A stretch of DNA of 64,000 nt from Mesorhizobium sp. B2-8-5. Lineage in GTDB: Bacteria; Pseudomonadota; Alphaproteobacteria; Rhizobiales; Rhizobiaceae. Of the stretch, positions 1-8,048 are shown piece after piece. The notes beneath the pieces were generated by a model, which was not told the DNA's origin, did not search any database, and saw only the letters and a list, made by a program, of their open reading frames with translations. Position 1 is the first letter of the stretch. Each line of letters starts with the position of its first letter. The stretch covers positions 6,047,501 to 6,111,500 of the forward strand of contig NZ_CP083951.1 in the NCBI RefSeq assembly GCF_006440675.2, read 5' to 3'. Position numbers and translations under genes: made by a program.

Positions 1-39
1 GGTTAGCGACCGCTAATAATCTCACCCTAGAGTAACGTT

Positions 40-71
40 AGCAGTTCTTCGCTGGGTAGGCGGGAACTGCT
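40..71. repeat. Inverted repeat upstream of the first luxR-type gene
   Basis: The arms AGCAGTTC (40-47) and GAACTGCT (64-71) are perfectly complementary and 16 bases apart. They lie about 120 bases before the regulator gene at 190. They could be an operator or the terminator of a gene to the left of the window. No T-run follows, so the role is open. Confidence 0.4.
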
Positions 72-189
72 GTGTGGTCAGAATGAAGCGATCCAGCCTT
101 AAACTGGACGGGTGGGATTGCTTTTCCAAATTCTAGAATAAGGGGTAGTCGGCCGCGCGAGGCGGCTGGTATGCAAAAGGGCTGGTAGT

Positions 190-936
190 ATGAGCTCCTC
201 AGCTGGACTGGTTAATTACAACTCTATGAATCAACCAACGGTTTCGAGCAACGGAACCGAAAATGCTCGTCATGAGCAATGCCTTCTCATACTGGATGGA
301 AGGGCCTTGGACCGAGAATGCCTTGCATCGGCCCTCGTAGACCACGAACTCGGCATGGCGGTCGCCGCCATGGGTTCAATCGAAGAATGGCGCATGAAGA
401 AGGGCTCAGCCCCTCCCCTGGTCGCCATACTCTTCAACCTTGGCGGTCGGAAGGCCGCCGATCATGCCACGGCAGACGAGATCAGGCGCATATCGTCTGA
501 GTTCAAATCGATCCCCGTAGTTGTCCTGGCGGACAATGAGGACCTTGCACAGATATTGGCAGCTCTCGAATGTGGCGCACGAGGCTACATTCCGACCTCA
601 GTCGGTATCGATGTGTGTGTCGAAGCGATCAACCTTGCTGCAGCCGGAGGTATCTTTGTCCCTGCAAGCAGCGTTCTCTCCATGCGGCATCTGATCGAGT
701 CAGACAGCCGCGACACGCAGCCTTTGTCGAGAATGTTCACTCTAAGGCAAACCGAGGTCGCCCAAGCGCTCCGTCGCGGGAAGGCGAACAAGATCATCGC
801 CTATGAGCTGAACCTGCGTGAAAGCACCGTGAAGGTGCATATACGAAACATCATGAAGAAACTGAAGGCGACCAACCGCACGGAAGTCGCCTACAAGGTC
901 AACGATCTCTTCACGGAAGGAACTATGCGGAAGTGA
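190..936 (+). CDS. LuxR-family response-regulator-like protein with degenerate receiver
   Basis: This is a 248-residue DNA-binding regulator. Residues 30-160 have the receiver-like fold (LILDGRALDREC, then VVVLADNE and ARGYIPTS), and residues 178-240 form a LuxR/FixJ-type helix-turn-helix (LRQTEVAQALRRGKANKIIA, then ESTVKVHIRNIMKKL). At the usual phospho-acceptor strand the sequence is AILFNLGG, with Asn where Asp is expected, so phosphorylation in the normal way is doubtful. The start is the ATG at 190. The second luxR-type gene at 1736-2551 has the same layout but keeps the Asp. Both lie next to the polysaccharide export gene, so control of the exopolysaccharide island is plausible but not shown by the sequence. 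Confidence 0.85.
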   Translation: MSSSAGLVNYNSMNQPTVSSNGTENARHEQCLLILDGRALDRECLASALVDHELGMAVAAMGSIEEWRMKKGSAPPLVAILFNLGGRKAADHATADEIRRISSEFKSIPVVVLADNEDLAQILAALECGARGYIPTSVGIDVCVEAINLAAAGGIFVPASSVLSMRHLIESDSRDTQPLSRMFTLRQTEVAQALRRGKANKIIAYELNLRESTVKVHIRNIMKKLKATNRTEVAYKVNDLFTEGTMRK

Positions 937-995
937 CGATCCCAAGTCGAGGGACCTCGTTGCAGTGATTGGAGCGGAGTGAAATTGCCTCCGGT

Positions 996-1169
996 CACCA
1001 GGCGGGCGGGATCAACCCGTTCTTGATGTTGGACCTACCGCGCCCGCCGGCGCGCCGCGTCAACACGATCCTGCTCAGCTGCAGTCAGCGCCTTTTTTTG
1101 TGCGGCGTGCACGAATTCGCAGACCGAGCGATGGTCGACCTTCAGGCCGCGTTTGCCAAATTCGGCCAC
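996..1169 (-). pseudogene. IS630-family transposase remnant
   Basis: On the minus strand, translation from 1169 gives VAEFGKRGLKVDHRSVCEFV, then HAAQKKALTAAEQDRVDAAR, a stop, and in a shifted frame QHQERVDPARLV. This matches the middle of IS630-type transposases (pattern: GIKVSY..VW.FV, then ERDRPDVARRRA, then RIDPARLVFIDE). The DDE residues that should follow are absent, and no terminal repeats are seen. It is a decayed fragment. The rest of the 937-1221 gap holds nothing else recognisable. Confidence 0.65.
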
Positions 1170-1221
1170 CGGAAGCTAACCGCGCGCCGGGTTGCCGAAA
1201 TCCGCTGATCAATCAAGGGCA

Positions 1222-1584
1222 TTAGGGGAAGGTATGTCTGCCCACCCAGCTTACGGCTTCCTCGATCGTATCGAAATTCTTGTGCTGACCGCTCAGCAAC
1301 CCGAAGCCTGTCTCGAGGAACCATTTGCCCTTTGTGGAGTAGGCTTCCTCGTCGATCCGAGTAAGGACTGCAACCAGTTGGTCGAATTTCCAGACCAGGA
1401 GCCCAGATTCTCCGCCCTCGACCGTTCCAATTCGGGCTTCGTTGAGCGAAAATCCAGGAGCAATTTTTGCGTTGCCCACCTTAATGCATCCCCTCAACTT
1501 CAAAGAAGGATAGTGAGATCTGTTAGCTTTGAATGGGCTGCTTCCGTATGTCTTCGCTGTAAAATGTCCCGACGAGACATACAA
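1222..1584 (-). CDS. Hypothetical protein, 120 residues
   Basis: This is a small soluble protein without a recognised domain. The second half (WKFDQLVAVLTRIDEEAYS, then WFLETGFGLLSGQHKNFDTI) has the amphipathic look of a folded domain. The minus-strand reading is preferred over the overlapping plus-strand frame because the composition is more protein-like. It sits between an IS630 remnant and a luxR-type gene read in the same direction. No function is proposed. Confidence 0.4.
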   Translation of the reverse strand: MYVSSGHFTAKTYGSSPFKANRSHYPSLKLRGCIKVGNAKIAPGFSLNEARIGTVEGGESGLLVWKFDQLVAVLTRIDEEAYSTKGKWFLETGFGLLSGQHKNFDTIEEAVSWVGRHTFP

Positions 1585-1735
1585 ATTTTTGTTAGCAGAT
1601 CGTCGGGCGAGTTCAAGCGCTTTCGCTCATGATCCACCGTTAGTTTTTCGCGAGAGAATTTAACTGCCAAAGAATTTGGCCTGCCCGAGCTGAGAGCCAT
1701 GGCGAAATACTCGGGTTCCCGCAACCTGGAGGCGA

Positions 1736-2551
1736 TCACATCGGATGAGTGCTCTCGAGAAAGCGGTACCCCTTTTGCGCTTCAATTAGCTCTTGCGGAT
1801 CATGAGAGGGCTGAATTGCGATCTTTTCATTCCCTGACAGGCCATTGCCGGCGGAAGGAGTGAGCAAGCCATGATTCATCGCCCAAACTGCAGCCTGAGT
1901 ACGGTTGCGGACCCGTATCTTTCGAAGGATGGCCTTGACGTGTACCTTCACCGTAGCTTCGGCGATGTTAATCTTGCGCGCGATGATTTTGTTAGACTCC
2001 CCTTCGATTAAAAAATGAAGAATATTCTTTTCACGATTTGACAAAACCGACAACTCTGTCTCCTCGTCCTCCGTTTTAAGAGCCACTTTTGCCAAATCAT
2101 GTGCCGCATCATATTTCATGCTAGGCCAAATATCTTGAATAAACATCGACGTTTCTGCAGGCAGCACCGTCTGCCCAAGCATAACCAATTCGATGGTTTT
2201 GATGAAGGTTTCGCGAGCAGCGGCTTTTGTCAAATACGCGTCAGCTCCCGCACGAAAGGCTGAAACTATATCGTTCGATCGACAGTTATCGGCTAGCGCA
2301 ACGACATGACTGGTCGGGTAAATTGCTTTAAAGTCTGCAATTTGTGCGAATCCAGCGTTGGCATCAGTACCGCCGACATCCATGATGAGCAAGATGGATC
2401 GGTTCTGGGGAAGTGGCTTCTGCAGAAGATCGTGAACACAGTCTGCAGAGGAAAGAATACGAAACTTTTCTGCATCGAGGATTCGAATAAGACCCTCTCG
2501 TAGTAACTCGCTCGTTCCCACAAGAACTGTTATAAAAGATTGTCTTGTCAT
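1736..2551 (-). CDS. LuxR-family response regulator
   Basis: This 271-residue protein has a receiver-like domain in residues 5-130 and a LuxR/FixJ helix-turn-helix in residues 170-235 (LSNREKNILHFLIEGESNKI, then EATVKVHVKAILRKI). The phospho-acceptor Asp is present in LLIMDVGG. The conserved Lys of receivers may be the one in AYLTKAAA. It is read away from the polysaccharide export gene at 3157, so the 600-base gap between them probably holds promoters for both. No histidine kinase lies beside it. The gene at 190 is a relative that has lost the Asp. The start is the ATG at 2551. Confidence 0.85.
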   Translation of the reverse strand: MTRQSFITVLVGTSELLREGLIRILDAEKFRILSSADCVHDLLQKPLPQNRSILLIMDVGGTDANAGFAQIADFKAIYPTSHVVALADNCRSNDIVSAFRAGADAYLTKAAARETFIKTIELVMLGQTVLPAETSMFIQDIWPSMKYDAAHDLAKVALKTEDEETELSVLSNREKNILHFLIEGESNKIIARKINIAEATVKVHVKAILRKIRVRNRTQAAVWAMNHGLLTPSAGNGLSGNEKIAIQPSHDPQELIEAQKGYRFLESTHPM

Positions 2552-2682
2552 CGCAGCCTTCCTCTGATCTGTGGCGCTCGACCTCTCTTATGGCCCGTTT
2601 GATGTACGAACCCGGCACTCCACGCGCCAACCGCCATGGTTTCTTTTCAGCCTATATTACCTTACGCCACGAAACCCCCATG

Positions 2683-2723
2683 CCAAGATACCCTCTTTAG
2701 GCGCCAAAATACCCTCTTTAGGC
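2683..2723. promoter_or_regulatory. Two direct repeats with 21-bp period, candidate operator
   Basis: The two copies are CCAAGATACCCTCTTTAGGC (2683-2702) and CCAAAATACCCTCTTTAGGC (2704-2723). They differ at one base and start exactly 21 bases apart, which is two helical turns. Each contains the dyad CCT-N4-AGG. The placement between a leftward regulator and a rightward export gene fits a binding site for a regulator occupying one DNA face. The binding protein is unknown. Confidence 0.45.
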
Positions 2724-2772
2724 TTAGGGCAGCATCGTCGAGATCTATCCGGATTCTCAAACCCGAGACCCT

Positions 2773-2905
2773 CGATCGGGTTTGCGGCCAGGAGCCGTGG
2801 GTGGTGATCGGCCCGTTCTCCAAGGCTTGGACGATGAAATTGGAGATGGCCCAGCCGTCCTGCGATTGCATGTTGGGGCCGCAGGCGGTTCGAGACGCTC
2901 CGTCG
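2773..2905 (-). pseudogene. Remnant of UDP-glucuronate decarboxylase-like SDR gene
   Basis: Minus-strand translation gives GPNMQSQDGWAISNFIVQAL followed by ENGPITTHGSWPQTRS. Extended SDR enzymes of the UDP-glucuronate decarboxylase type carry a highly similar stretch (pattern: YGPNMHPQDGRVVSNFIVQA, then L..PITIYGDGSQTRSF). The Rossmann start, the catalytic YxxxK and the C-terminus are missing. A further weak match (TSLTGKRGKAIE, near 2960) may be part of the N-terminal half. It is a broken sugar-nucleotide gene of the kind common in polysaccharide islands. Confidence 0.6.
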
Positions 2906-3156
2906 ATAGACCAATATTTCCGGTTCTTCGCTGCGTTCGATCGCCTTACCTCGTTTGCCCGTCAAAGAGGTTCTCCTGCGGCGCGGTAATCTGCTCATTG
3001 AACGAGTTCGTGCAAGGCGGTGTTTATCCCGAAGGAGTGCCCACAAAGGGATAGTTGTGCCGCTGGCGGTGAAGGGTCACGATAAGGCAGAGCCTTGCTC
3101 GGCTCGACCAGTTCGGGACGGGATGGCCACCATTGAAAAAGCGAAAGACACACGCC

Positions 3157-5070
3157 ATGGCCATGGATACAAAATACAACTCCGAACCCGTCACTTCCTC
3201 CTCGTCGCATTTGGCCCGGAGCGGCATGAAAGGCGTCCTGTTTGTCATGGGGCTCTCTGGCGTCGCCGCCTTGGGAGCGGGCGCGATCAAAAACTGGAAG
3301 GCCATCGAGGATGTCTCCGGACCCGTGATGCAGAAGGTCGAGGATGTCTCCGGACCCGTGATGCTGAAGGTCGGGGAGGTCTCCGGAACCTTGGCACAGA
3401 AGGTCGAGGATATCTCCGGACCCGTGATGCTGAAGGTCGAGGAGGTCTCCGGAACCTTGGCACAGAAGGTCGAGGAGGTCTCCGGAATTCTGGCACAGAA
3501 GGTGTCTGCTGCTATCGACAGCTGGCAAGATCAACCGGCCCAAGCCACGGCCGAACCCTCCCGCGCGATCGTGCCGTTGGCCGCCGCTCTGATCGAACCG
3601 AGCGCCGCGCCTACCGTCCTCAGTACCGAGCGCTCCAAAACTCTCAGCACGGGACCGGATGCGTCTACCGCAGCGTTGATCGAAAGGAGCGCCGCCCCTG
3701 CCGTCGCCACCAATTCCGAGCGCTCCAGAACGCTCGGCATGGCGCCAGACGTGCCAACAGGAGGCCTGTTCGGCGTCGGCGATCGCCTCAAGGTCGCGTT
3801 CTACGAGCGAGTCGACGTCGAGGAAGACAAGTGGGCGGGCGCGTCCTCGGCCTCGGCGCTGGCCGGCATCCTGCAGCGTCCGGAACTGAGCGGCGAATAT
3901 ACTGTCCAGGAGGACGGCACGATTTCCGTGCCCTTGCTTGGCTCCATTGCGGTCGCCAACCGGTCGGCGCAACAAGTACAGGCCGACTTGGTGGAAACCT
4001 TCGAACAACTGCTTGGCCGCAAGGGGCTGGTCAACATCGTGTCGCTGGAGCGCTCGCCCATTTACGTGCTGGGGCCGGTCAAGAATCCAGGCTCGTTCAA
4101 GTACGCGCCCGGCATGACGATCCTACACGCGATCGCGCTCGCCGGCGGACTGAACCAGGGCCAGAGCGAGCCGTGGCAGAAGATCGAAGCCGTGCGTGAA
4201 ACCCAGAAGCGGAGCGGGGCGATCGATGCCATGGTGAAACTGCTCGCGCGCGGGGCGGTCCTAGAGGCCGAGCGCGACGGTACGGCGCCCAAGATCCCGT
4301 CCCAGTTGCTGGAATTGGCCGGCGCGGTCGAAGCCGCCAACCTCGTCAATGAGCAGAGCGACCGTCGTAGTGCCCTCGCCATGGCCCGCAAGTATCGCGA
4401 ACGCGCGACCCTGACTGCGCTGGAGGCGGCCAAGCAGGATGTCGTCGCGTATGGACACATGGAATCGCTCGACGAACTCGTCAAGCTGCGCCAGGAGCGC
4501 GTCAACAGTATGCGCACGCTCGTGGACCGCAAAGTTCTCAACGTGACGATGATGGACCAGGCCCAGAGCGAGTTGTCCGACGCGGAACAGCGTCGGCGGG
4601 ACGCCCGCAACCAGTACGCGAGCGCCAAGCAGCGCGTCGCTTCGCTGGAGGCTGAGGTGTTGCAAACCCGTGCCGACCTCAGGAACGATCTGGAGGTCGA
4701 GCTTGAGACGACGGAGAGCCAGATCGCGGCCAATGTACGCGATTTGAACGCCAGCGAAGGCATCCTGTACACGTTGCCGGTGACCCGCGCCCAGTTTGCG
4801 GCCCAGTTCGCGACGAACGCGAACAGGGTGACCTATCAAATCGTGCGGCAATCGACAGCCGGGCCGGTCAGCATCGAGTCCGCCGGGATGACCCTGTTGC
4901 GGCCAGGTGACCTCGTCAACATCATCGTGGGCGAAAGCCAACCAGGAGAGCCAGCCGGTTCGCCGGTCCCAACCTCGTCGCCGACCGGCGACAGCTTGCC
5001 GGCCGCGAGCACTCTCAACGACGTAGGGCCTGGCCGCGTGCTGGCGGATCAGGTGACTAGTCCGAATTGA
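3157..5070 (+). CDS. Polysaccharide export protein, ExoF/Wza-like, with hendecad repeats
   Basis: This protein probably acts in the periplasm or outer membrane in exopolysaccharide export. A hydrophobic segment (about residues 24-44, GVLFVMGLSGVAALGAGAI) follows a short basic start. Then come six 11-residue repeats (IEDVSGPVMQK and variants, 3304-3501) and a low-complexity stretch with two copies of an AALIExSAAP motif. The Poly_export domain begins at FGVGDRLKVAFYE and includes YTVQEDGTISVPLLGSI. An SLBB-like part follows (SPIYVLGPVKNPGSFKYAPG), then a long coiled coil. The layout matches ExoF, but ExoF is about 420 residues, so this 637-residue form has an extended N-terminus. The frame opens at a TTG (3133). 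The ATG at 3157 is preferred, and 3163 is possible. Confidence 0.85.
   Translation: MAMDTKYNSEPVTSSSSHLARSGMKGVLFVMGLSGVAALGAGAIKNWKAIEDVSGPVMQKVEDVSGPVMLKVGEVSGTLAQKVEDISGPVMLKVEEVSGTLAQKVEEVSGILAQKVSAAIDSWQDQPAQATAEPSRAIVPLAAALIEPSAAPTVLSTERSKTLSTGPDASTAALIERSAAPAVATNSERSRTLGMAPDVPTGGLFGVGDRLKVAFYERVDVEEDKWAGASSASALAGILQRPELSGEYTVQEDGTISVPLLGSIAVANRSAQQVQADLVETFEQLLGRKGLVNIVSLERSPIYVLGPVKNPGSFKYAPGMTILHAIALAGGLNQGQSEPWQKIEAVRETQKRSGAIDAMVKLLARGAVLEAERDGTAPKIPSQLLELAGAVEAANLVNEQSDRRSALAMARKYRERATLTALEAAKQDVVAYGHMESLDELVKLRQERVNSMRTLVDRKVLNVTMMDQAQSELSDAEQRRRDARNQYASAKQRVASLEAEVLQTRADLRNDLEVELETTESQIAANVRDLNASEGILYTLPVTRAQFAAQFATNANRVTYQIVRQSTAGPVSIESAGMTLLRPGDLVNIIVGESQPGEPAGSPVPTSSPTGDSLPAASTLNDVGPGRVLADQVTSPN
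3304..3501 (+). repeat. Six tandem 33-bp coding repeats
   Basis: Six in-frame 33-bp units encode the 11-residue motif V-E-(D/E)-(V/I)-S-G-(P/T/I)-(V/L)-(M/A)-(Q/L)-K. Two subtypes alternate in part, VSGPVMLK and VSGTLAQK. An 11-residue period is the hallmark of right-handed (hendecad) coiled coils. The near-identity of the DNA units suggests recent expansion by slippage or unequal crossing over. Confidence 0.85.
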
Positions 5071-5313
5071 TGCCTGGCAAAGGATTTTGCCCTGGACATG
5101 GCAATTCGCCTCCGGCGGCCGCAACGCTAGTAATCCAGGGCGCGTCCCGCTGGAATCATAACGTGGGGCGTTGGCGAAGTATTTAGCCAATGGCACGGCG
5201 CCGAAGACCGAAGCTGCCCTCTCTAGCGACGGCCTTAGTCGTTTGTTTTTGGCCTTGCTTCAATGTTTTGGCCTGAAACTATTCTATTGGCAAAGTATTT
5301 GAAAGATGGGGGC

Positions 5314-6525
5314 ATGTCAGAATCTGGCGACATCTCGGTTGTCGATGCGAAGCGCTATCGTGTTGCTTCAGACAAGCCTGCCATGCCTCAGGATACGGTG
5401 ATCGACGTTAGCGTGGAGGTCTTGCAGAACATCGCGAAACTTGAGACCGATTGGAAGGAGCTCGAAGCGCGAGCAACTCACTCATTCTATCTGTCCTGGC
5501 TTTGGATCGGAACTTGGCTGCGGCATCTCCCGGCGGGGGCGCAACCCCACGTTTTAGTCGCTCGGACGTCAAGCAAGATCGTCGGCCTGGCGATTATTTG
5601 CCGGCGGAGGGCGTGGAGTTTCGGGCTGCATGCACGAGCGCGTTGGCTGCTCAATGAAACCGGAGACGTTCATTTCGATCGATTGTTCATCGAGTACAAC
5701 AATATTCTTGCGGAGCGATCCTTGGCCGATGCCACCAGGGTGGCATGCCTCGAGGCTCTGGCACATCACTTGCGCTACTCCGACCAGCTGGTGCTCTCCG
5801 GAATTGATCGGGACTTCGAATTGGCCGCTTGCCGCACCGCGGGTCGGGCTGGGTTCCTTACCGAGGTCAAAGCGGAAGATACGGCACGGTGGATTGATTT
5901 CGCCAAAGTCCGGCAGAAAGGCGGAAATTACCGCGCCACATTGGGCCGCAATACTCGCCAAGCGGTAAGCCGTGCCATGCGGTTATATGCGGAACGCGGC
6001 CCCATTGAGTTCCGGACGCTGGAAGCGACATCGGAGGCGCTCGCCGCGTTTGATTTGCTCGCCGAGCTTCATCAGGCGCGGTGGAGACACAAGGGATCCT
6101 TTGCCAATCCGAGCTTCCGTCGGTTTCACGAGGACCTCATTGCGCGCGGAGTTCCCACGGGGACCGTCCGCATCTCACGGACGCTGGCTGGGGACCAGAC
6201 AATTGGAGTCTTGTACAATTTCGTGCATGACGGCCGTGTTCTCAACTATCAAAGCGGCTTTCTGTTTGAGCGCGACGGCCGGCTCAAACCCGGGCTTGTC
6301 AGCCATGTGCTGGCCATTGAGGACAGCTTCGGACGCGGGGAGCGCGGCTACGATTTTCTGGCAGGCGCAGCCGGGCACAAGTCACACCTGGCCAATGCCG
6401 AGCATCCTTTGACGTGGATCGCAATAGGCAGAGACAGTCCAGAGCGCCGCATCGAGGCAAAGCTGCGCGGTGCCAAGCGGGTGCTAGGGACCATTGCCAC
6501 TCGCATGAGACAGGCCGCGGCTTGA
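5314..6525 (+). CDS. CelD/BcsL-type GNAT protein (Acetyltransf_6, FemAB-related)
   Basis: This is a soluble protein of about 403 residues with two GNAT-like halves. It matches the CelD/BioF2-like acyltransferase family, whose Pfam clan also holds the aminoacyl-tRNA-dependent FemAB transferases. Supporting stretches are FYLSWLWIGTWLRHL, GGNYRATLGRNTRQAVSRAM and the C-terminal LNYQSGFLFERDGRLKPGLV followed by RGYDFLAGAAGHK. Members commonly occur in polysaccharide clusters and transfer an acyl or aminoacyl group. The donor cannot be read from the sequence. The frame opens at 5263, but the ATG at 5314 follows GAAAGATGGGGG and is preferred. The unusual tRNA gene starts 121 bases downstream on the same strand. 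Confidence 0.75.
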   Translation: MSESGDISVVDAKRYRVASDKPAMPQDTVIDVSVEVLQNIAKLETDWKELEARATHSFYLSWLWIGTWLRHLPAGAQPHVLVARTSSKIVGLAIICRRRAWSFGLHARARWLLNETGDVHFDRLFIEYNNILAERSLADATRVACLEALAHHLRYSDQLVLSGIDRDFELAACRTAGRAGFLTEVKAEDTARWIDFAKVRQKGGNYRATLGRNTRQAVSRAMRLYAERGPIEFRTLEATSEALAAFDLLAELHQARWRHKGSFANPSFRRFHEDLIARGVPTGTVRISRTLAGDQTIGVLYNFVHDGRVLNYQSGFLFERDGRLKPGLVSHVLAIEDSFGRGERGYDFLAGAAGHKSHLANAEHPLTWIAIGRDSPERRIEAKLRGAKRVLGTIATRMRQAAA

Positions 6526-6646
6526 AGTGTCGAGCAAAATAGGAGTTGCCACTTTGTATCAAGTTTTTTGGGCAGGCTCTTGGACCATCGATCGGCAGGT
6601 TCGGCAGGCGAGGACAAAGGAGAGGTTGGATTTGTCTAATCTATGT

Positions 6647-6731
6647 TTCAGCGTGGCGGAATTGGTAGACGCACCGCACTGTTGATGCGACGCCGGAAGG
6701 CTTGTAGGTTCGACTCCTACCGCTGGAGCCA
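6647..6731 (+). tRNA. Class II tRNA with GUU (Asn) anticodon
   Basis: This 85-base cloverleaf can be read fully. The acceptor stem is TTCAGCG (6647-6653) with CGCTGGA (6721-6727), followed by G73 and an encoded CCA (6729-6731). The D arm is of leucine type (GGCGGAATTGGTAGACGC). The anticodon arm is CCGCA-CTGTTGA-TGCGA, giving anticodon GTT and one C-A mismatch at 27-43. A long variable arm, GCC-GGAA-GGC, and a T arm, GTAGG-TTCGACT-CCTAC, follow. Asn-tRNA is normally class I with a short variable loop. U1-A72, G73 and GUU are Asn identity features, while the body resembles tRNA-Leu. It lies between the GNAT gene and the phosphopantetheinyl transferase gene. Confidence 0.85.
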
Positions 6732-7344
6732 TAGATTCCAAGTGGCCACGTAGCCACCATGGCCGATCAATCAGTCAGAAGAGGTAATCCGAATTGGACC
6801 TTAACTGACGGTGGCATCGCAAGCGAAGCGGAGATTGCTTTGATCTGACGCATTCCGCATCCAAGTAAACTGCTCTTTGGCCAGCAGCCTTACTCGTCAG
6901 AGCAGGAGATCAATGGGGCGCGAGTTCATCGTCAAGATAGGTGTCAAGATAAGTTCGGCCGTTTCGCCTCCGAAAGACCCCTCGCGAGCAGCATATCTGG
7001 GTCTTTATAGCACATCCATACATCAAAATATCCACCAGCCGCTCCTTGCTTTCGCTCTTACGTGATTGTTTCATCGGGATTCCGCATGAACGAGCGTTCC
7101 CAGCGATCGGGATCCACGTATGACTTCTGAGTGCTGCCCCGTGCTCGACTTTATCCAATTTTCCGGCGCGGGCGGGGACGATCGCCATGGCGCATTTGGC
7201 GCGAACTGGAATTTTCACGCTGTCTCGGCTCGGCCGGGACGTCGATCAATTCGACCCAGATTCGGCGTCAGTCAGCCTCTTGTGGAGCCGGCACCGCCCC
7301 CCTCAAACTCTTTGGATAAAGTCGGGCTGAGACCCGGGATCATA
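6732..7344. other. Gap between tRNA and phosphopantetheinyl transferase gene
   Basis: No convincing gene is seen. An open frame upstream of 7345 is continuous with the transferase gene, but its translation (7120-7344) is not protein-like and is treated as leader. The region presumably carries the promoter for the downstream four-gene set. Confidence 0.4.
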
Positions 7345-7956
7345 ATGCCGGTTCTCGACAAAGATGGTTTGGAGGTCCTGGCATTCATGCTCGATGCTGA
7401 GCAGAACGTCATCCGCGAGATAGGCGTTTGCCTCAACGAAGAGGAACGTCGGCGCGCCGAGGGGTTGAGACTGGAGCCGGACCGCCGCCGCTTTGAAGCT
7501 ACCCGTGGGCTGCTGCGCCGGCTCCTCGCCTCCAAACTGGGAATCTCGCCGTCCGACATCGAACTGGAATATGGACGCCTGGGCAAACCCCACCTCTCGC
7601 ACCGCATGCCTGCTCGCGATTTGCGCTTCAGCGTCTCACGATCCGGAGATGTCGCGGTCGTCGCCCTTTCGACCAGGGAGGAGGTCGGGGTGGACATCGA
7701 GGCAGTTGTGCCGGTGCCCGAAGCGGACGAGATCGCAGCGCTCTGCTTTTCCGCCTCCGAATACGGGTCCTACACCGCCCTTGCTCCGCAAGACCGGCTG
7801 GAAGGCTTCGTCCGGCGCTGGACCCGGCTGGAGGCTATCTCCAAGGCCTTGGGATGCGGTTTAGGACAGCCCCTTTCCTGGGAGGAAAGGGATTGGGCTG
7901 TCCATAGGTTCGTACCGAAACCCGGGTACATCGGGACCGTGGCAGTCCGGAATTGA
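7345..7956 (+). CDS. 4'-phosphopantetheinyl transferase, Sfp type
   Basis: The protein (about 203 residues) is predicted to attach phosphopantetheine from CoA to the carrier domain of the A-PCP protein at 9113. Family features are LNEEERRRAEGL, the FEATRGLLRRLLA helix, the metal-binding motif VGVDIE (D117, E119) and the WTRLEAISKALG motif (E163, K167). The FNxSHSGD motif reads FSVSRSGD here, with Arg99 in place of the usual His that contacts CoA. The ATG at 7345 places the N-terminus where the family normally starts, while an in-frame ATG at 7120 would add 75 unlikely residues. A short direct duplication (AGTCCGGAATTGA) spans the stop codon. Confidence 0.85.
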   Translation: MPVLDKDGLEVLAFMLDAEQNVIREIGVCLNEEERRRAEGLRLEPDRRRFEATRGLLRRLLASKLGISPSDIELEYGRLGKPHLSHRMPARDLRFSVSRSGDVAVVALSTREEVGVDIEAVVPVPEADEIAALCFSASEYGSYTALAPQDRLEGFVRRWTRLEAISKALGCGLGQPLSWEERDWAVHRFVPKPGYIGTVAVRN

Positions 7957-8048
7957 GTGGTAGTCCGGAATTGAAATGTCGGCGATGCCATCATTCACCT
8001 ACGATGCACTGCGGATAAGCGAGGAGGTCAACCAACTCGAGAGGCCCT

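Larger units (their letters stand above)
2552..3156. other. Gene-poor gap between luxR-type regulator and export gene
   Basis: No intact gene is seen here. The gap holds a pair of 20-bp direct repeats (2683-2723) and a decayed fragment of a sugar-nucleotide decarboxylase gene on the minus strand (about 2773-2905). It should also hold the promoters for the leftward regulator and the rightward export gene, but no convincing -35/-10 pair could be picked by eye. Confidence 0.5.

Noticed and set aside
3304..3501. 33-bp repeats as a CRISPR array
   Set aside because: The units are in-frame, adjacent and without spacers; they are coding hendecad repeats.
2955..4199. Long plus-strand open frame of 414 codons
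   Set aside because: It is a shadow of the export gene: Arg-rich and built from the same repeats in another frame, with no domain.
6559..6741. Minus-strand open frame over the tRNA
   Set aside because: It is a typical artefact of an antisense tRNA translation.
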